NCBI RefSeq assembly: GCF_017255185.1
Contig: NZ_JAFKCZ010000004.1
Coordinates: 1-64,000, forward strand
DNA length: 64,000 nucleotides
Direction of reading: 5' to 3'
Source of the DNA: Parahaliea mediterranea
Lineage (GTDB): Bacteria; Pseudomonadota; Gammaproteobacteria; Pseudomonadales; Halieaceae
Positions within the stretch are counted from its first letter, which is position 1. Every line of letters begins with the position of its first letter. Both the position numbers and the translations under genes were made by a program. Of the stretch, positions 8,059 to 17,171 are shown in pieces. The notes below the pieces were generated by a model that made no database searches, had not been told where the DNA came from, and worked only from the letters and a program-made list of their open reading frames with translations.

Positions 8059-8752
8059 GTGTCGGAATGCACTACTTATTCCATTTCTCGCCAGCTTTTG
8101 GATCTGCGCGAATGCAGAAGAGGTTCTTGGTGACAGGGATTTTAGAAGCTGGAAGGAACTTCGTGATCATGGTGTTGTAAAGCAGTCGCTTGAATATAGT
8201 TGTGGCCTGGCTGCCCTGGCTACGCTTCTCACGCACTATTTTCAACAGCCGATCTCCGAAGAGCAGATACTTAGTGATCTTCTGGAGGACGAAGCACTTG
8301 TGAGCCGCACTTTGGATTGGGAGAGCACCGGAGTGTCTTTGTGGATACTGAGATATCTGGCTCAAAAATATGGTTATGTCGCGACTGGCCTGTCTCTCGA
8401 TGAGAAACGATTAAGACAGTTACGTTTTCCAGCGGTTGCGGCGCTCGAACATGATGGCTTTGCGCATTTCACTGTGCTTCGGGGTGTCGGGGCGGAGAAT
8501 TTTCACCTTGCAGATCCTTCCTGGGGAAATACATCGCTTACCAGTCAGGATTTCATGAGTAAGTGGCTTGATCCGGTGACGGGTAGAGGAAAAATTTTGC
8601 TATTGAGTCCAAAGTCCGAACGCGCTGAAAGGAATCTAGATTTTTTGCCTGATACTGAGGCGCGTAGGCAAAGTCCAAGCTGGGGAAACGATTGGTCGGG
8701 GCAACAGATCATGCCGTTTGAGCCGCGTTTAAGGTTTTATCCAGGCTCTTAA
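8039..8752 (+). CDS. Periplasmic C39-family cysteine peptidase
   Basis: A 237-residue protein with a signal peptide (MRILVTRCRNALLIPFLASF...ANA) and one C39 domain. The catalytic elements are visible: oxyanion Gln49 and nucleophile Cys55 in KQSLEYSCGLAALATLL, His143 in EHDGFAHFTVLRG, and Asp159 in LADPSWGN. Unlike bacteriocin exporters it has no ABC or membrane domain, so it should act free in the periplasm, as FapD of the Pseudomonas functional-amyloid operon does. The presumed substrate is the precursor encoded at 7341, which carries a C39-type cleavage motif. The ATG at 8039 is preferred over GTG 8030 because it gives a clean signal peptide. The 5' end overlaps the preceding gene. Confidence 0.85.
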   Translation: MRILVTRCRNALLIPFLASFWICANAEEVLGDRDFRSWKELRDHGVVKQSLEYSCGLAALATLLTHYFQQPISEEQILSDLLEDEALVSRTLDWESTGVSLWILRYLAQKYGYVATGLSLDEKRLRQLRFPAVAALEHDGFAHFTVLRGVGAENFHLADPSWGNTSLTSQDFMSKWLDPVTGRGKILLLSPKSERAERNLDFLPDTEARRQSPSWGNDWSGQQIMPFEPRLRFYPGS

Positions 8753-8905
8753 GTATTAGCGCACTCCCGCCCCATTCATTAAAGACTCCTGGGGTCAGCC
8801 CGTATTGCAGAGTCATCTCAATATTTTTAAGAATTCAGTGTGGGGTGCCCTTAAATTCACTGGAGTATAACTTTTTGGAGGTCTGGGAAGAATTGCGTCA
8901 TGCAC
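8753..8905. other. Intergenic stretch after the C39 cluster
   Basis: I see no gene, hairpin terminator or repeat that I would defend here. A plus-strand ORF at 8900-9163 overlaps the integrase remnant on the other strand and is rejected. Confidence 0.4.
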
Positions 8906-9238
8906 TCAACCGCGTACCGGGCTAGGGACCAGAAGGGGCAGAATGATTGGGATAGTGGTGCCCGGTTCCGGCAGGGATACGACGGGGGCGCTGTGGGACC
9001 CTACAAGGCCCTCCTCGTAGAGCTGTTGAGCCCGGAGGCGGACAAGCCGCTTTATCTCGTTGTGAGGGAGTCCCAGTCGGGAAAGTTGGCTGCTGTAGCC
9101 GTAAAGGATGCTGGCCCGGTGGGCCGCTATGCGGATGTCGGTGGCTCTCAGGGAAACCCGTAGGATTCTCCCGGACAGCTTGCGGTGGAAGTAGTGGTTG
9201 CCGTTGAGTGTGAGGACGTAAGGGGCTCTGGTCGCCAT
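8906..9238 (-). pseudogene. Truncated tyrosine-integrase N-terminus (DUF6538-like)
   Basis: From ATG 9238 the protein starts MATRAPYVLTLNGNHYFHRK and continues with RVSLRATDIRIAAHRA. This is the YxFRRxxP...SLxTxDxxxAxxxA layout of the DUF6538 domain at the N-terminus of phage-type integrases. After about 80 residues the similarity stops and no catalytic domain follows. The remnant lies on the same strand as tRNA-Asn and just downstream of it, the normal place for the integrase of an island using that tRNA. It therefore marks a decayed integration event. The family call is from pattern recognition only. Confidence 0.6.
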
Positions 9239-9306
9239 ATCTGCCGGTATCCTGTCAGTATGCAAGTGGTATGCAAATCGACACTCGGCGAGAATCTGGC
9301 GGGCAC

Positions 9307-9343
9307 AAAAAAGCCCCGATGCAGATTAAGCAATCAGGGCTTT
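9307..9343 (-). terminator. Terminator downstream of tRNA-Asn
   Basis: Read on the minus strand, AAAGCCCTGAT pairs with ATCGGGGCTTT (one G-T pair) and TTTTTT follows. It is about 80 bases beyond the tRNA-Asn 3' end, and is the likely transcription stop for the tRNA. Confidence 0.75.
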
Positions 9344-9419
9344 GATGTAGCTAAAATAGCCTGTAAAACCGTTAAAAGTGAGGGTTGGTAGATGCTTACC
9401 TCACCGGCCTTACGTTGTA

Positions 9420-9495
9420 TGGCTCCGCCTGCTGGGCTCGAACCAGCGACCCATTGATTAACAGTCAATTGCTCTACCAACTGAGCTAAGGCGGA
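9420..9495 (-). tRNA. tRNA-Asn (GTT)
   Basis: A 76-base cloverleaf read on the minus strand: acceptor TCCGCCT pairs with AGGCGGA, followed by discriminator G and an encoded CCA. The D arm is AGCTCAGTTGGTAGAGC, the anticodon loop CTGTTAA with anticodon GTT, and the T arm contains GGTTCGAGCCC. This is a frequent integration site, and an integrase remnant lies immediately downstream. Confidence 0.96.
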
Positions 9496-9659
9496 ATGGC
9501 GTTAACCAGAGGCCGCGTATATTAATGACCGATGGGGGTTCGGTCAACACCCTTGGCGCGATTATTTCAGTTTCTCTTCGATGGCCCCCTGGCGGCTGCA
9601 ATTCGGGCTTATGTGGATGATAATCAAGGGGTATTTGCGCGAGTAGAGCTGTACAGATT

Positions 9660-11678
9660 ATGTCCAAAGCGTTCAAGGTGAATTCGGCCTTCGCCCCGGC
9701 GGGGGATCAGCCCAAGGCGATCGAGGGCCTGGTGGAGGGGGTGCAGGCGGGCCTGGCATCGCAGACCCTGCTCGGGGTGACCGGTTCCGGCAAGACCTTC
9801 ACCATGGCCCACGTGGTGGAGAAGCTGCAGCGGCCGACCATTGTCATGGCCCACAACAAGACCCTGGCGGCCCAGCTTTACGGGGAGTTCAGGGAGTTCT
9901 TCCCTGACAACGCGGTGGAGTACTTCGTCTCCTACTACGACTACTACCAGCCGGAGGCCTATGTGCCGTCCTCCGACACCTACATCGAGAAGGATTCCTC
10001 GGTCAATGACCACATCGAGCAGATGCGGCTTTCGGCCACCAAGGCCCTGCTGGAGCGTGACGACTGCCTGGTGGTGGCCACGGTGTCGGCGATCTACGGG
10101 TTGGGGGACCCCCAGTCCTATTTCAAGATGGTGATGCACCTGTCGCGGGGGGAGATCATCGACCAGCGGCACATCCTGCGCCAGCTGGCGGAACTGCAGT
10201 ACACCCGCAACGACGTGGATTTCCAGCGCGGTACCTACCGGGTGCGGGGGGATGTGATCGATATCTTCCCGGCCGATTCCGAGCGCGAGGCGGTGCGGGT
10301 GGAGCTGTTCGACGAGGAGATCGAGAACCTTACCTTCTTCGACCCCCTCACTGGGGAGGTGCAGGCCAAGGTGCCGCGGGTGACCATCTTCCCCAAGAGC
10401 CACTACGTCACTTCCCGTGACGTGATGCTGAACGCGGTGGAGCAGATCGAGCAGGAGCTGGGCGTGCGTCTCAAGCAGCTCAACGACGCCGGCAAGCTGG
10501 TGGAGGCCCAGCGCCTGCAGCAGCGCACCAAGTACGATCTGGAGATGATCCGCGAGCTGGGCTATTGCAACGGGGTGGAAAACTATTCCCGCTACCTGTC
10601 CGGCCGCGCGGCGGGGGAGCCGCCGCCGACCCTGTTCGAATACCTGCCGGACAACGCGCTGGTGATCATCGACGAATCCCACGCCACCATCCCCCAGATC
10701 GGCGCCATGTACCGCGGCGACCGTTCGCGCAAGGAGACCCTGGTGGAGTACGGCTTCCGCCTGCCCTCGGCGTTGGACAACCGCCCCCTGCGTTTCGAGG
10801 AGTGGGAGCGGCTGGTGCCCCAGGCGATCTTCGTGTCGGCGACCCCGGGGGCCTACGAGCAGGAGCACTCCGGGCGCACGGTGGAGCAGGTGGTGCGCCC
10901 CACCGGCCTGGTGGACCCGCAGCTGGAGGTGCGCCCCGCCAGCACCCAGGTGGACGACCTGCTGGGCGAGATCCGCAAGGTGGTGGGGACCGGCCAGCGC
11001 GTGCTGGTCACCACGCTCACCAAGCGCATGGCGGAGGATCTCACCGAGTACCTGGCCGAACACGATGTGCGGGTGCGCTACATGCACTCCGACATTGATA
11101 CCGTGGAGCGGGTGGAGATCATCCGCGACCTGCGCCTGGGCGAGTTCGACGTGCTGGTGGGCATCAACCTGCTGCGGGAGGGCCTGGACATGCCCGAGGT
11201 GTCCCTGGTGGCCATCCTCGACGCCGACAAGGAGGGCTTCCTGCGTTCGGACCGCTCGCTGATCCAGACCATCGGCCGCGCCGCGCGCAACCTGGAAGGG
11301 CGCGCGATTCTGTATGCGGACCGGATCACCGGCTCGATGGAGCGGGCCATGGCCGAGACCGAGCGCCGGCGGGAAAAACAGCTGGCTCATAACAAAGAAC
11401 ACGGCATTACCCCGAAGGGGGTGGAGAAGTCGGTGCAGGACATCATGGAAGGCGCCCGGCGCATGCCCACCCGCGGCAAGGCGAAGGGGCGCAAGGTGGC
11501 CGAGCAGACCATGCCCTACAGCAGCGAGATCGCCAGTCTCAGCCCCGCCGCCCTGGCGCGCAAGTTGCAACAGATGGAAGCGCAGATGCAGGAGCACGCC
11601 AAAAACCTGGAGTTCGAGGAGGCCGCGGCGCTGCGCGACCAGGTGGCGGAGATCAAGCAACTGGCTTTCGTCAGCTAG
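9660..11678 (+). CDS. uvrB: Excinuclease ABC subunit B
   Basis: UvrB, the damage-verifying helicase-like subunit of nucleotide excision repair. It receives lesions from UvrA and recruits UvrC. The 672 residues match the usual length. Walker A (GVTGSGKT) is at residues 39-46, and the beta-hairpin that clamps DNA ([20 protein letters not shown]) is at about 92-111. Helicase motifs include DESH and a QTIGRAARN segment. The C-terminal UVR motif that contacts UvrC is at about 630-665. It is monocistronic, divergent from tRNA-Asn. I see no convincing LexA box in the 160-base upstream region. Confidence 0.98.
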   Translation: MSKAFKVNSAFAPAGDQPKAIEGLVEGVQAGLASQTLLGVTGSGKTFTMAHVVEKLQRPTIVMAHNKTLAAQLYGEFREFFPDNAVEYFVSYYDYYQPEAYVPSSDTYIEKDSSVNDHIEQMRLSATKALLERDDCLVVATVSAIYGLGDPQSYFKMVMHLSRGEIIDQRHILRQLAELQYTRNDVDFQRGTYRVRGDVIDIFPADSEREAVRVELFDEEIENLTFFDPLTGEVQAKVPRVTIFPKSHYVTSRDVMLNAVEQIEQELGVRLKQLNDAGKLVEAQRLQQRTKYDLEMIRELGYCNGVENYSRYLSGRAAGEPPPTLFEYLPDNALVIIDESHATIPQIGAMYRGDRSRKETLVEYGFRLPSALDNRPLRFEEWERLVPQAIFVSATPGAYEQEHSGRTVEQVVRPTGLVDPQLEVRPASTQVDDLLGEIRKVVGTGQRVLVTTLTKRMAEDLTEYLAEHDVRVRYMHSDIDTVERVEIIRDLRLGEFDVLVGINLLREGLDMPEVSLVAILDADKEGFLRSDRSLIQTIGRAARNLEGRAILYADRITGSMERAMAETERRREKQLAHNKEHGITPKGVEKSVQDIMEGARRMPTRGKAKGRKVAEQTMPYSSEIASLSPAALARKLQQMEAQMQEHAKNLEFEEAAALRDQVAEIKQLAFVS

Positions 11679-11731
11679 CGGGCTGGCGGCTCTGGGCTAT
11701 AGTTGTGGGCAGTGGCACAAGGAGACAAGCG

Positions 11732-12019
11732 ATGAAACTAGTACCTGCCGCAGCGTTGCTGTTCGCGCTATCCGTCCCGGCCCTGGCTGATCTCAAGCCC
11801 GAGATCATCGACTGCGACGCGGGCAAGGCGGCGCGCAATGCGGCGATGAAGGCTACGATTGGCGTGAAGGGGCCCTGTGACGCGGAGCGGCTCGCCGACG
11901 ATGCCCGCGACGACGTCGGTGACAAAATGGACGATGTGCGCAAGGGCGCCGGCGACAAGGCCGAGGACATGCGCGACAAACATAAGGACAAGCGCGACCA
12001 CAAGCAGGGTAAGAACTAG
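11732..12019 (+). CDS. Small secreted charged protein
   Basis: A 95-residue protein with a signal peptide (MKLVPAAALLFALSVPALA). The mature part has two cysteines (in IIDCDAG and KGPCDAE) and then a lysine/aspartate-rich C-terminus made of repeated DxxxDKxxD-like heptads (DDVGDKMDDVRKGAGDKAED), probably helical. AAGGAGA at 11719-11725 fixes ATG 11732. The family is not recognised; the repeats recall stress-type or CsbD-like low-complexity proteins. Its TAG overlaps the TAG of the histidine kinase gene on the other strand. Confidence 0.7.
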   Translation: MKLVPAAALLFALSVPALADLKPEIIDCDAGKAARNAAMKATIGVKGPCDAERLADDARDDVGDKMDDVRKGAGDKAEDMRDKHKDKRDHKQGKN

Positions 12020-14097
12020 TTTTTCTCGGGGGGCAGCCGCAGGCTCACGCACACGCCGCTGCCGTCGGCCAGGTCACTCGCCGTCGCGCTGCCGCCCAGG
12101 TATTCGCTGATCAATTTAACGATATACAGCCCCAGGCCGAGGTGGACGCCGCCGCTGGCCCGGTTCTCGCGCACCGACACCATGGCTTCGAACAGCTGTC
12201 CCTGCATGGATGCCGGCAGTGCGGGGCCGCGATTGCTGACGCTCAACTCCCAGTGGGTATCCTCGGCTCGCAGGCCAATGCGCACGGGGGCTTCCTCCGC
12301 GGAAAACGACACCGCGTTGTCCACCAGCTTGTCCAGGGCCTGTACCAGCAGGTCCGGCGAGGCGAGTACCAGGGCGCTGTCCACCTTGCAGTCCAGGCGG
12401 ATCTGGTGCCCGGGATAGGCGCCCTGGTAGGCCGGCAGCAGGTCCCGCAGCAGCGGCACCAGGTCCAGGGGGATCAATGGGTCGCCGCGCACGCTTTCTT
12501 CCACGCGGCTGGCCTCGGTCATCGCGGTGAGGATGCGGTTCAGTCGCGCCAGGCCCTCCCGGGCCCGCCCCACGTAGACGCCGCGCTGGTCCCGGGTGTC
12601 TTCCTGCTCCAGGTTGTCCAGGGAGGACTGGATGACCGCAATGGGCGTGCGCAGTTCGTGGGATAGCTTGCGGCTCAAGGTGCGCAGGTATTCGTTGTAG
12701 GCCTGCAGCTCCGCCAGCAGATCGGCGTAGCGCCGCGATAGTTCGCCGATTTCGTCCCGGGCGCGGCTGCGGGGAAAGCGCTCCAGCTGCAGCGCGCCCT
12801 TGTCCACCACCTCGCCCGCGGCGCGGCTCAGGCGCCCGATGCGCCAGGACAGCACGCTGGCGTAGGTCAGCAGCCCCAGCGCCGCGAGGCCAATGGCCAG
12901 CAGGCTGTACCCCAGCAGGTGGCCGAAAGCGCGGTCGGTCAGTGACAGGTACTGTTCGCTGCTCTGGCGTACCACCACGCCGCCGATGGTCTGGCCCCCG
13001 GCCCGCACCGGCGCGGCCGCCGACAATACCGTGCGACTGCCGCCTTCGGGTTCCCGGTACCAGCGGCTGTCCACCGCGCCGCGCAGGGCCCGTTCCAGTT
13101 CCGTCGCCGCCAGGCGGCCGTCCGCCGCGGTGCGGGGCAGGGGCGGGGTGTCCTCGCTGGCCAGGATGCGCCGGTATAGCGCTTGCAACAGCCAGAAGGT
13201 GCCATTGCCGTCTCCGGTCGCGCCCCCGCCGACGCTGTCCGTCGCCGGTGCCGCCTGCGCCAGTTGCCAGCCCGCGGTGTCGAACACCTGCAGCTGTCGG
13301 CCGGGCGTCGCGAAGGCATCGAGGGCGGCGCGCAGGGGCGTTGGCGAAAACACCAGCCAGGGCGGGGCGGCGGTATCCAGCGGCCCGATATTGCCGGCCA
13401 TGACCGGTGCGCTGCCCGCGCGGCGGCTGATGTTCACCACCTGCAGGCCGAGGCGGCCGCCGGTCATGGCCAGGGGCAGCTCGAGTTCCAGGGTGTAGCC
13501 GTTGCGCGTGTCCTGCCAGTAACCGCGGATGCGCTGCGCATCCGCCCCCGGGTGGCGCCGGCCATCGGGACGGGCGCGCACGCTGCCCGGGGCCGCGGTG
13601 GCGATCACATACTGCTGGCGTTTGCCGTGCAGCCAGGTTTGCAGCAGCAGGCGGTCGCCGTTGGGCTCGGGTGACAGGCCGGGGTTGTCGTAGACGACCT
13701 CCTCGTCCTCCACCGTCAACAGCAGATAGAGCTGCTCGTCACGCGTCGCCGCCTGGTAGCGAAAGGCGGCGCGCTGCGCCCCGCCGCCGCTGGCGAAGCG
13801 GCCGGTCCACTGCTCCGGCCAGCCGTCGGCGTAGCCGTCGACGATGATCGGCGCCCCGGCCGCGCGGGCGTAGAGGGTGTGATCCGTGTCAGCCGGTTCC
13901 GCCAGGCGCCCCGGCCAGGGATAGAGCAGCTCGGGCTGGTCGGCAAAGCTGGCGGCCACGGCCTGCGCGGTGGCTTCCAGTGCGCGGGCCTGGCCCTGGC
14001 GCAGGGCGCCCTCGATCTCGCGCACGAACTGGCAGCCGGCCCAGGGCAGGGTAAGCAGCAGCAGGCTGACCAGGATCAGTTGCCGGCGCAGGCTCAC
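12016..14097 (-). CDS. pdsS: Dedicated sortase system histidine kinase
   Basis: Sensor kinase of the proteobacterial dedicated sortase system. The 693-residue product has a membrane helix at about 3-24 and a large periplasmic sensor to about 390. That sensor contains a CBM9-like segment (IIVDGYADGWPEQW at about 83-96). A second helix at about 393-418 is followed by HAMP, HisKA with LSHELRTP (His about 480) and HATPase_c ending with GLGLYIVKLI. The GTG start at 14097 overlaps the response regulator stop (GTGA), so the two are translationally coupled. The frame is open further upstream, but that part is antisense to the regulator and lacks family features. The CBM9-like fold suggests that it senses carbohydrate or cell-surface material. 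Confidence 0.93.
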   Translation of the reverse strand: MSLRRQLILVSLLLLTLPWAGCQFVREIEGALRQGQARALEATAQAVAASFADQPELLYPWPGRLAEPADTDHTLYARAAGAPIIVDGYADGWPEQWTGRFASGGGAQRAAFRYQAATRDEQLYLLLTVEDEEVVYDNPGLSPEPNGDRLLLQTWLHGKRQQYVIATAAPGSVRARPDGRRHPGADAQRIRGYWQDTRNGYTLELELPLAMTGGRLGLQVVNISRRAGSAPVMAGNIGPLDTAAPPWLVFSPTPLRAALDAFATPGRQLQVFDTAGWQLAQAAPATDSVGGGATGDGNGTFWLLQALYRRILASEDTPPLPRTAADGRLAATELERALRGAVDSRWYREPEGGSRTVLSAAAPVRAGGQTIGGVVVRQSSEQYLSLTDRAFGHLLGYSLLAIGLAALGLLTYASVLSWRIGRLSRAAGEVVDKGALQLERFPRSRARDEIGELSRRYADLLAELQAYNEYLRTLSRKLSHELRTPIAVIQSSLDNLEQEDTRDQRGVYVGRAREGLARLNRILTAMTEASRVEESVRGDPLIPLDLVPLLRDLLPAYQGAYPGHQIRLDCKVDSALVLASPDLLVQALDKLVDNAVSFSAEEAPVRIGLRAEDTHWELSVSNRGPALPASMQGQLFEAMVSVRENRASGGVHLGLGLYIVKLISEYLGGSATASDLADGSGVCVSLRLPPEKN

Positions 14098-14792
14098 CGA
14101 TCGCGGCCCAGCCAGCGATAGCCCATGCCGTAGGCGGTTTCGATGGCGTCGAAGTCCGTGTCCACGCGCTGGAACTTGCGGCGAATGCGCTTGATGTGGG
14201 AGGTGATGCTGTTGTCGTCCAACACCACGTTGGCGGCCTCCATGAGCTGCCGCCGGTTTTTCACGTGCCCGGGGTGGCGCGCCAGGGCGTGCACCATCCA
14301 GAACTCGGTGACCGTGAGTTCGACGGCGGCCTCGCGCCAGCTGGCGGTCATGCGCTCCAGGTTCAGCACCAGCGCCCCCTGTTCCACCCGGTGCTCGCCG
14401 GCCTCGGGGGCGCGCATGGCCCGGGCCCGGCGCAGCAGGGCGTTGATGCGCGCCAGCATGTGGGCCTGGCTGATGTCCTTGGTCAGGTAGTCGTCGGCGC
14501 CCAGGCGCAGGCCGGAGATGATGTCGAGCTCCGAGTCGCGTGCGGTGAGGAATACGATAGGCAGTTCCGGCGAGCGACTGCGCAGTTCCCGGCACAGGTC
14601 GAAGCCGCCCTCCACCTCGTCGCCCAAACCCACGTCGATGATCGCCAGGTCCGGCAGGCGCGCCTCGAAGGCCCGCGCCGCGGCCGGGCGGTTGTCATAC
14701 ACCGCCACCTCGAAGCCCTGGCGCCGCAGTGCGTCGCTGTAATTGGCGGCGAGGGCGGCTTCGTCCTCGACGATGGCGATGTGTTTCGGCAT
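14094..14792 (-). CDS. pdsR: Dedicated sortase system response regulator
   Basis: An OmpR-type regulator of 232 residues. The receiver domain is at 1-120, with phospho-acceptor Asp53 (IIDVGLG), acidic Glu9-Asp10, Thr83 and Lys105 (YLTKDIS). The winged-helix DNA-binding domain is at about 130-228, with ITSHIKRIRRKFQ as recognition helix and YGMGYRW as wing. The start at MPKHIAIVEDE (14792) is chosen because the upstream extension is not conserved in type. The gene is divergent from the sortase substrate gene, and the 165 bases between them should contain its target promoter. Confidence 0.93.
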   Translation of the reverse strand: MPKHIAIVEDEAALAANYSDALRRQGFEVAVYDNRPAAARAFEARLPDLAIIDVGLGDEVEGGFDLCRELRSRSPELPIVFLTARDSELDIISGLRLGADDYLTKDISQAHMLARINALLRRARAMRAPEAGEHRVEQGALVLNLERMTASWREAAVELTVTEFWMVHALARHPGHVKNRRQLMEAANVVLDDNSITSHIKRIRRKFQRVDTDFDAIETAYGMGYRWLGRDR

Positions 14793-14957
14793 GGGTTCGG
14801 TTACCGGGTGGCGAGGCGCCATGGTTCCAGAAAGGCGGGGGCAGCTCAAGCCACCGCCATATTTCGCCACAATTGATCACCGCACTGCCCGAATTGCCCC
14901 CCTGAATTGCCAGATTGCCGCGCTGTAATGGCAACACAACAACAAGGGAGGCACGAC

Positions 14958-17171
14958 GTGCAGCAATTAACGATGAACATATCCGGTGCCGCGCCGGTTG
15001 GCGCCGCGCCGGATCTCCCGGGCCGGGGCGGCCTGTGGTTCTGTTTCCGGGCCCTGCCCACCGCGGTGAGTGGTGTGCTGGTGCTACTGCTGATTCTGGC
15101 CAGTCCGGCGCGGTCCGAGGCGCAAGCCGAGACCGGCGCCGGGGAGATGCGCTGGTTCGACCCGGCTACCGCGAGCTACAGCGCCGCGGTCACCCAGCAC
15201 AGTCAGTTGAACCTGCGTGTCGCCGGCATGGTGGCGGTGGTGACGCTGGAGCAGACTTTCAACAATACTACCGGCGAGTGGCGGGAGGGCATTTACAGTT
15301 TTCCGTTGCCACCCGATGCCGCCGTGCGCCGCCTGGAGATGCAGGTGGGTGAGCGGCTGGTGGTGGGCAAGGTGCGCGAGCGCGAGCAGGCCAAGGCGCT
15401 CTATCAAGAGGCCCGCGCCGCGGGCAAGAAAGCCGCGCTGGTGGAACAGCAGCGGCCCAACCTGTTCACCAATCGCATCGCCAACATTGCGCCCGACGAA
15501 ACCGTGACGGTACGCTTGGAATATGTTCAGCAGGCCCGCTACGACGGTGGCGAGTTCGCCCTGAGCATACCCACCACGCTGACGCCGCGCTATATCCCTG
15601 GCATTTCCCGCCGGCCCGAGCCGCGGGCCGAGGAGCCGGCGTTGGCGCCGGCGCTGTCGGTCAATGGCTACCTGGGCTGGGCGGCGCCCACCGATCAGGT
15701 GCCCGACGCCGACGCCATTACGCCGCGCCTCTATCCCCAGCCCGGCAGCGACAGCGCGCCGCTCAACCCCCTGGCGGTGGAGGTCGAGCTGGATGCCGGC
15801 ATGCCGCTGGCGGAAGTGCAGGCCCTGTACCACGAGGTGGCGCTCAGCCGCGACGGCGAGCGTTACCGCATGACCCTGGCCCGGGGTGTCACCGAGATGG
15901 ATCGCGACTTCGAGCTGCGCTGGCGTCCGGTGACCGGTACCGCGCCGCGGGCGGCGCTGTTTACCGAGGCGGTCGATGGCCAGTACTACGGCCTGTTGAT
16001 GGTGCTGCCGCCCGACATCGAGCGGCCGGGGGAGGTGCTGCCCCGGGAGCAGGTGTTCGTGATCGACACTTCGGGTTCCATGGGCGGGGTATCCATCGAG
16101 CAGGCGCGCCAGAGCCTGGCGCTGGCGTTGCGCCAGCTGCGGCCCGGGGACACCTTCAATGTGATCGCCTTCGATTCCAGCACACGGGCGTTGTTTAACC
16201 AGCCGGTGCCCGCCACCCGCCACAACCTGGCCAGGGCCGGCGAGTTCGTGCGCCAGCTGCACGCCAGCGGCGGTACCGAGATGATGCCGGCGCTGGCGCG
16301 GGCGCTCGACACCCAGGCCGGGGAGGAGGAAGTGCGGCGCCTGCGCCAGGTCATCTTTATCACCGATGGCGCGGTGGGCAATGAGCAGGCCCTGTTCGAG
16401 GCCATCGAGCAGCGCCTGGGCGACAGCCGGCTGTTCACCGTGGGTATTGGCTCCGCCCCCAATCAATGGTTCATGCGCAAGGCGGCGGAGGCCGGGCGCG
16501 GCTTCAGCGTGCAGGTGAGTCGGGTGGAGGACGTGAGCGCGCGCATGGGCGCGCTGTTCGAGCGGATCTCCGCGCCGCTGGCCTCTGAATTGCGAGTCGC
16601 CTGGCCCCAGGCAGTGGAGGCCTGGCCGGCCCGGGTACCGGACCTGTACCGCGGCGAGCCCCTGGTGCAGGCGGTGCATTTCGGCGCGGCCCTGCCCGCC
16701 GGCGAGGTGGCTGTGTCGGGCGAGCTGGCGGGCCGCCCCTGGCGGCAGCGTATCGCGGTGCCGGGGCAGCCGGGCCTGGCTCGGCCGGATACGGCACAGC
16801 ACGAGGGCGTCGCCAGCCTGTGGGCGCGGCGCAAGATCGCCGGTTTGCTGGCGCTGCGCTCCGCGTCCACCCCGGAGGAGGAAATTCGGCCGCGGGTGCT
16901 GGAAGTGGCTCTGGCCCATCAGCTGCTCAGCCCCTATACCAGCTTTGTGGCTATCGAGGAGCGGGTAAGCCGCGACCCCCGGGCGCCGCTGCGCGCCAGC
17001 CCCGTGCCCAATACCCGGCCCCGGGGGCAGAGTCCCCAGCCCTATGCCTACCCGAACACCGCCACCACCGGCCCCGCCAAGGCCTTCCTCGGTTGTCTGG
17101 CCCTGTTCGTCGCCCTGCTGGTTCATGTCATGCGTCGCCCGGAGGAAGACCGTGTTGTTGAAAAGTCTTGA
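14958..17171 (+). CDS. Marine proteobacterial sortase substrate (VIT/VWA protein)
   Basis: The dedicated sortase target, predicted to be processed and anchored by the sortase encoded next. The 737-residue product has an N-terminal membrane/signal segment (SGVLVLLLILASPA). A VIT domain spans about 55-200, and a von Willebrand A domain with the MIDAS motif DTSGSMGG lies at about 369-376. The C-terminal sorting signal consists of YPNTATTG at about 698-705, a hydrophobic helix (AFLGCLALFVALLVHVM) and a basic tail RRPEED. The start is GTG 14958 behind AAGGGAGG; ATG 14928 is a longer alternative. It is divergent from pdsR and overlaps the sortase gene by 20 bases. Confidence 0.93.
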   Translation: MQQLTMNISGAAPVGAAPDLPGRGGLWFCFRALPTAVSGVLVLLLILASPARSEAQAETGAGEMRWFDPATASYSAAVTQHSQLNLRVAGMVAVVTLEQTFNNTTGEWREGIYSFPLPPDAAVRRLEMQVGERLVVGKVREREQAKALYQEARAAGKKAALVEQQRPNLFTNRIANIAPDETVTVRLEYVQQARYDGGEFALSIPTTLTPRYIPGISRRPEPRAEEPALAPALSVNGYLGWAAPTDQVPDADAITPRLYPQPGSDSAPLNPLAVEVELDAGMPLAEVQALYHEVALSRDGERYRMTLARGVTEMDRDFELRWRPVTGTAPRAALFTEAVDGQYYGLLMVLPPDIERPGEVLPREQVFVIDTSGSMGGVSIEQARQSLALALRQLRPGDTFNVIAFDSSTRALFNQPVPATRHNLARAGEFVRQLHASGGTEMMPALARALDTQAGEEEVRRLRQVIFITDGAVGNEQALFEAIEQRLGDSRLFTVGIGSAPNQWFMRKAAEAGRGFSVQVSRVEDVSARMGALFERISAPLASELRVAWPQAVEAWPARVPDLYRGEPLVQAVHFGAALPAGEVAVSGELAGRPWRQRIAVPGQPGLARPDTAQHEGVASLWARRKIAGLLALRSASTPEEEIRPRVLEVALAHQLLSPYTSFVAIEERVSRDPRAPLRASPVPNTRPRGQSPQPYAYPNTATTGPAKAFLGCLALFVALLVHVMRRPEEDRVVEKS

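Noticed and set aside
8900-9163. 87-residue plus-strand ORF
   Set aside because: It is the complement of the integrase remnant, whose minus-strand frame has family-type residues; the plus frame has none.
9497-9659. LexA box upstream of uvrB
   Set aside because: A CTGTACAG-containing word occurs near 9648, but the spacing and second half do not match CTG-N10-CAG well enough to call.
9624-11660. 678-residue minus-strand ORF opposite uvrB
   Set aside because: A shadow of a GC-rich gene: His/Leu/Gly-rich, no domain, no start signal. Similar long shadows opposite thrS, the sortase substrate, the old yellow enzyme and pheT were rejected for the same reason.
14098-14595. Upstream extension of the histidine kinase frame
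   Set aside because: It is antisense in frame to the response regulator and lacks family features; the GTG at 14097 overlapping the regulator stop is a normal coupling arrangement.
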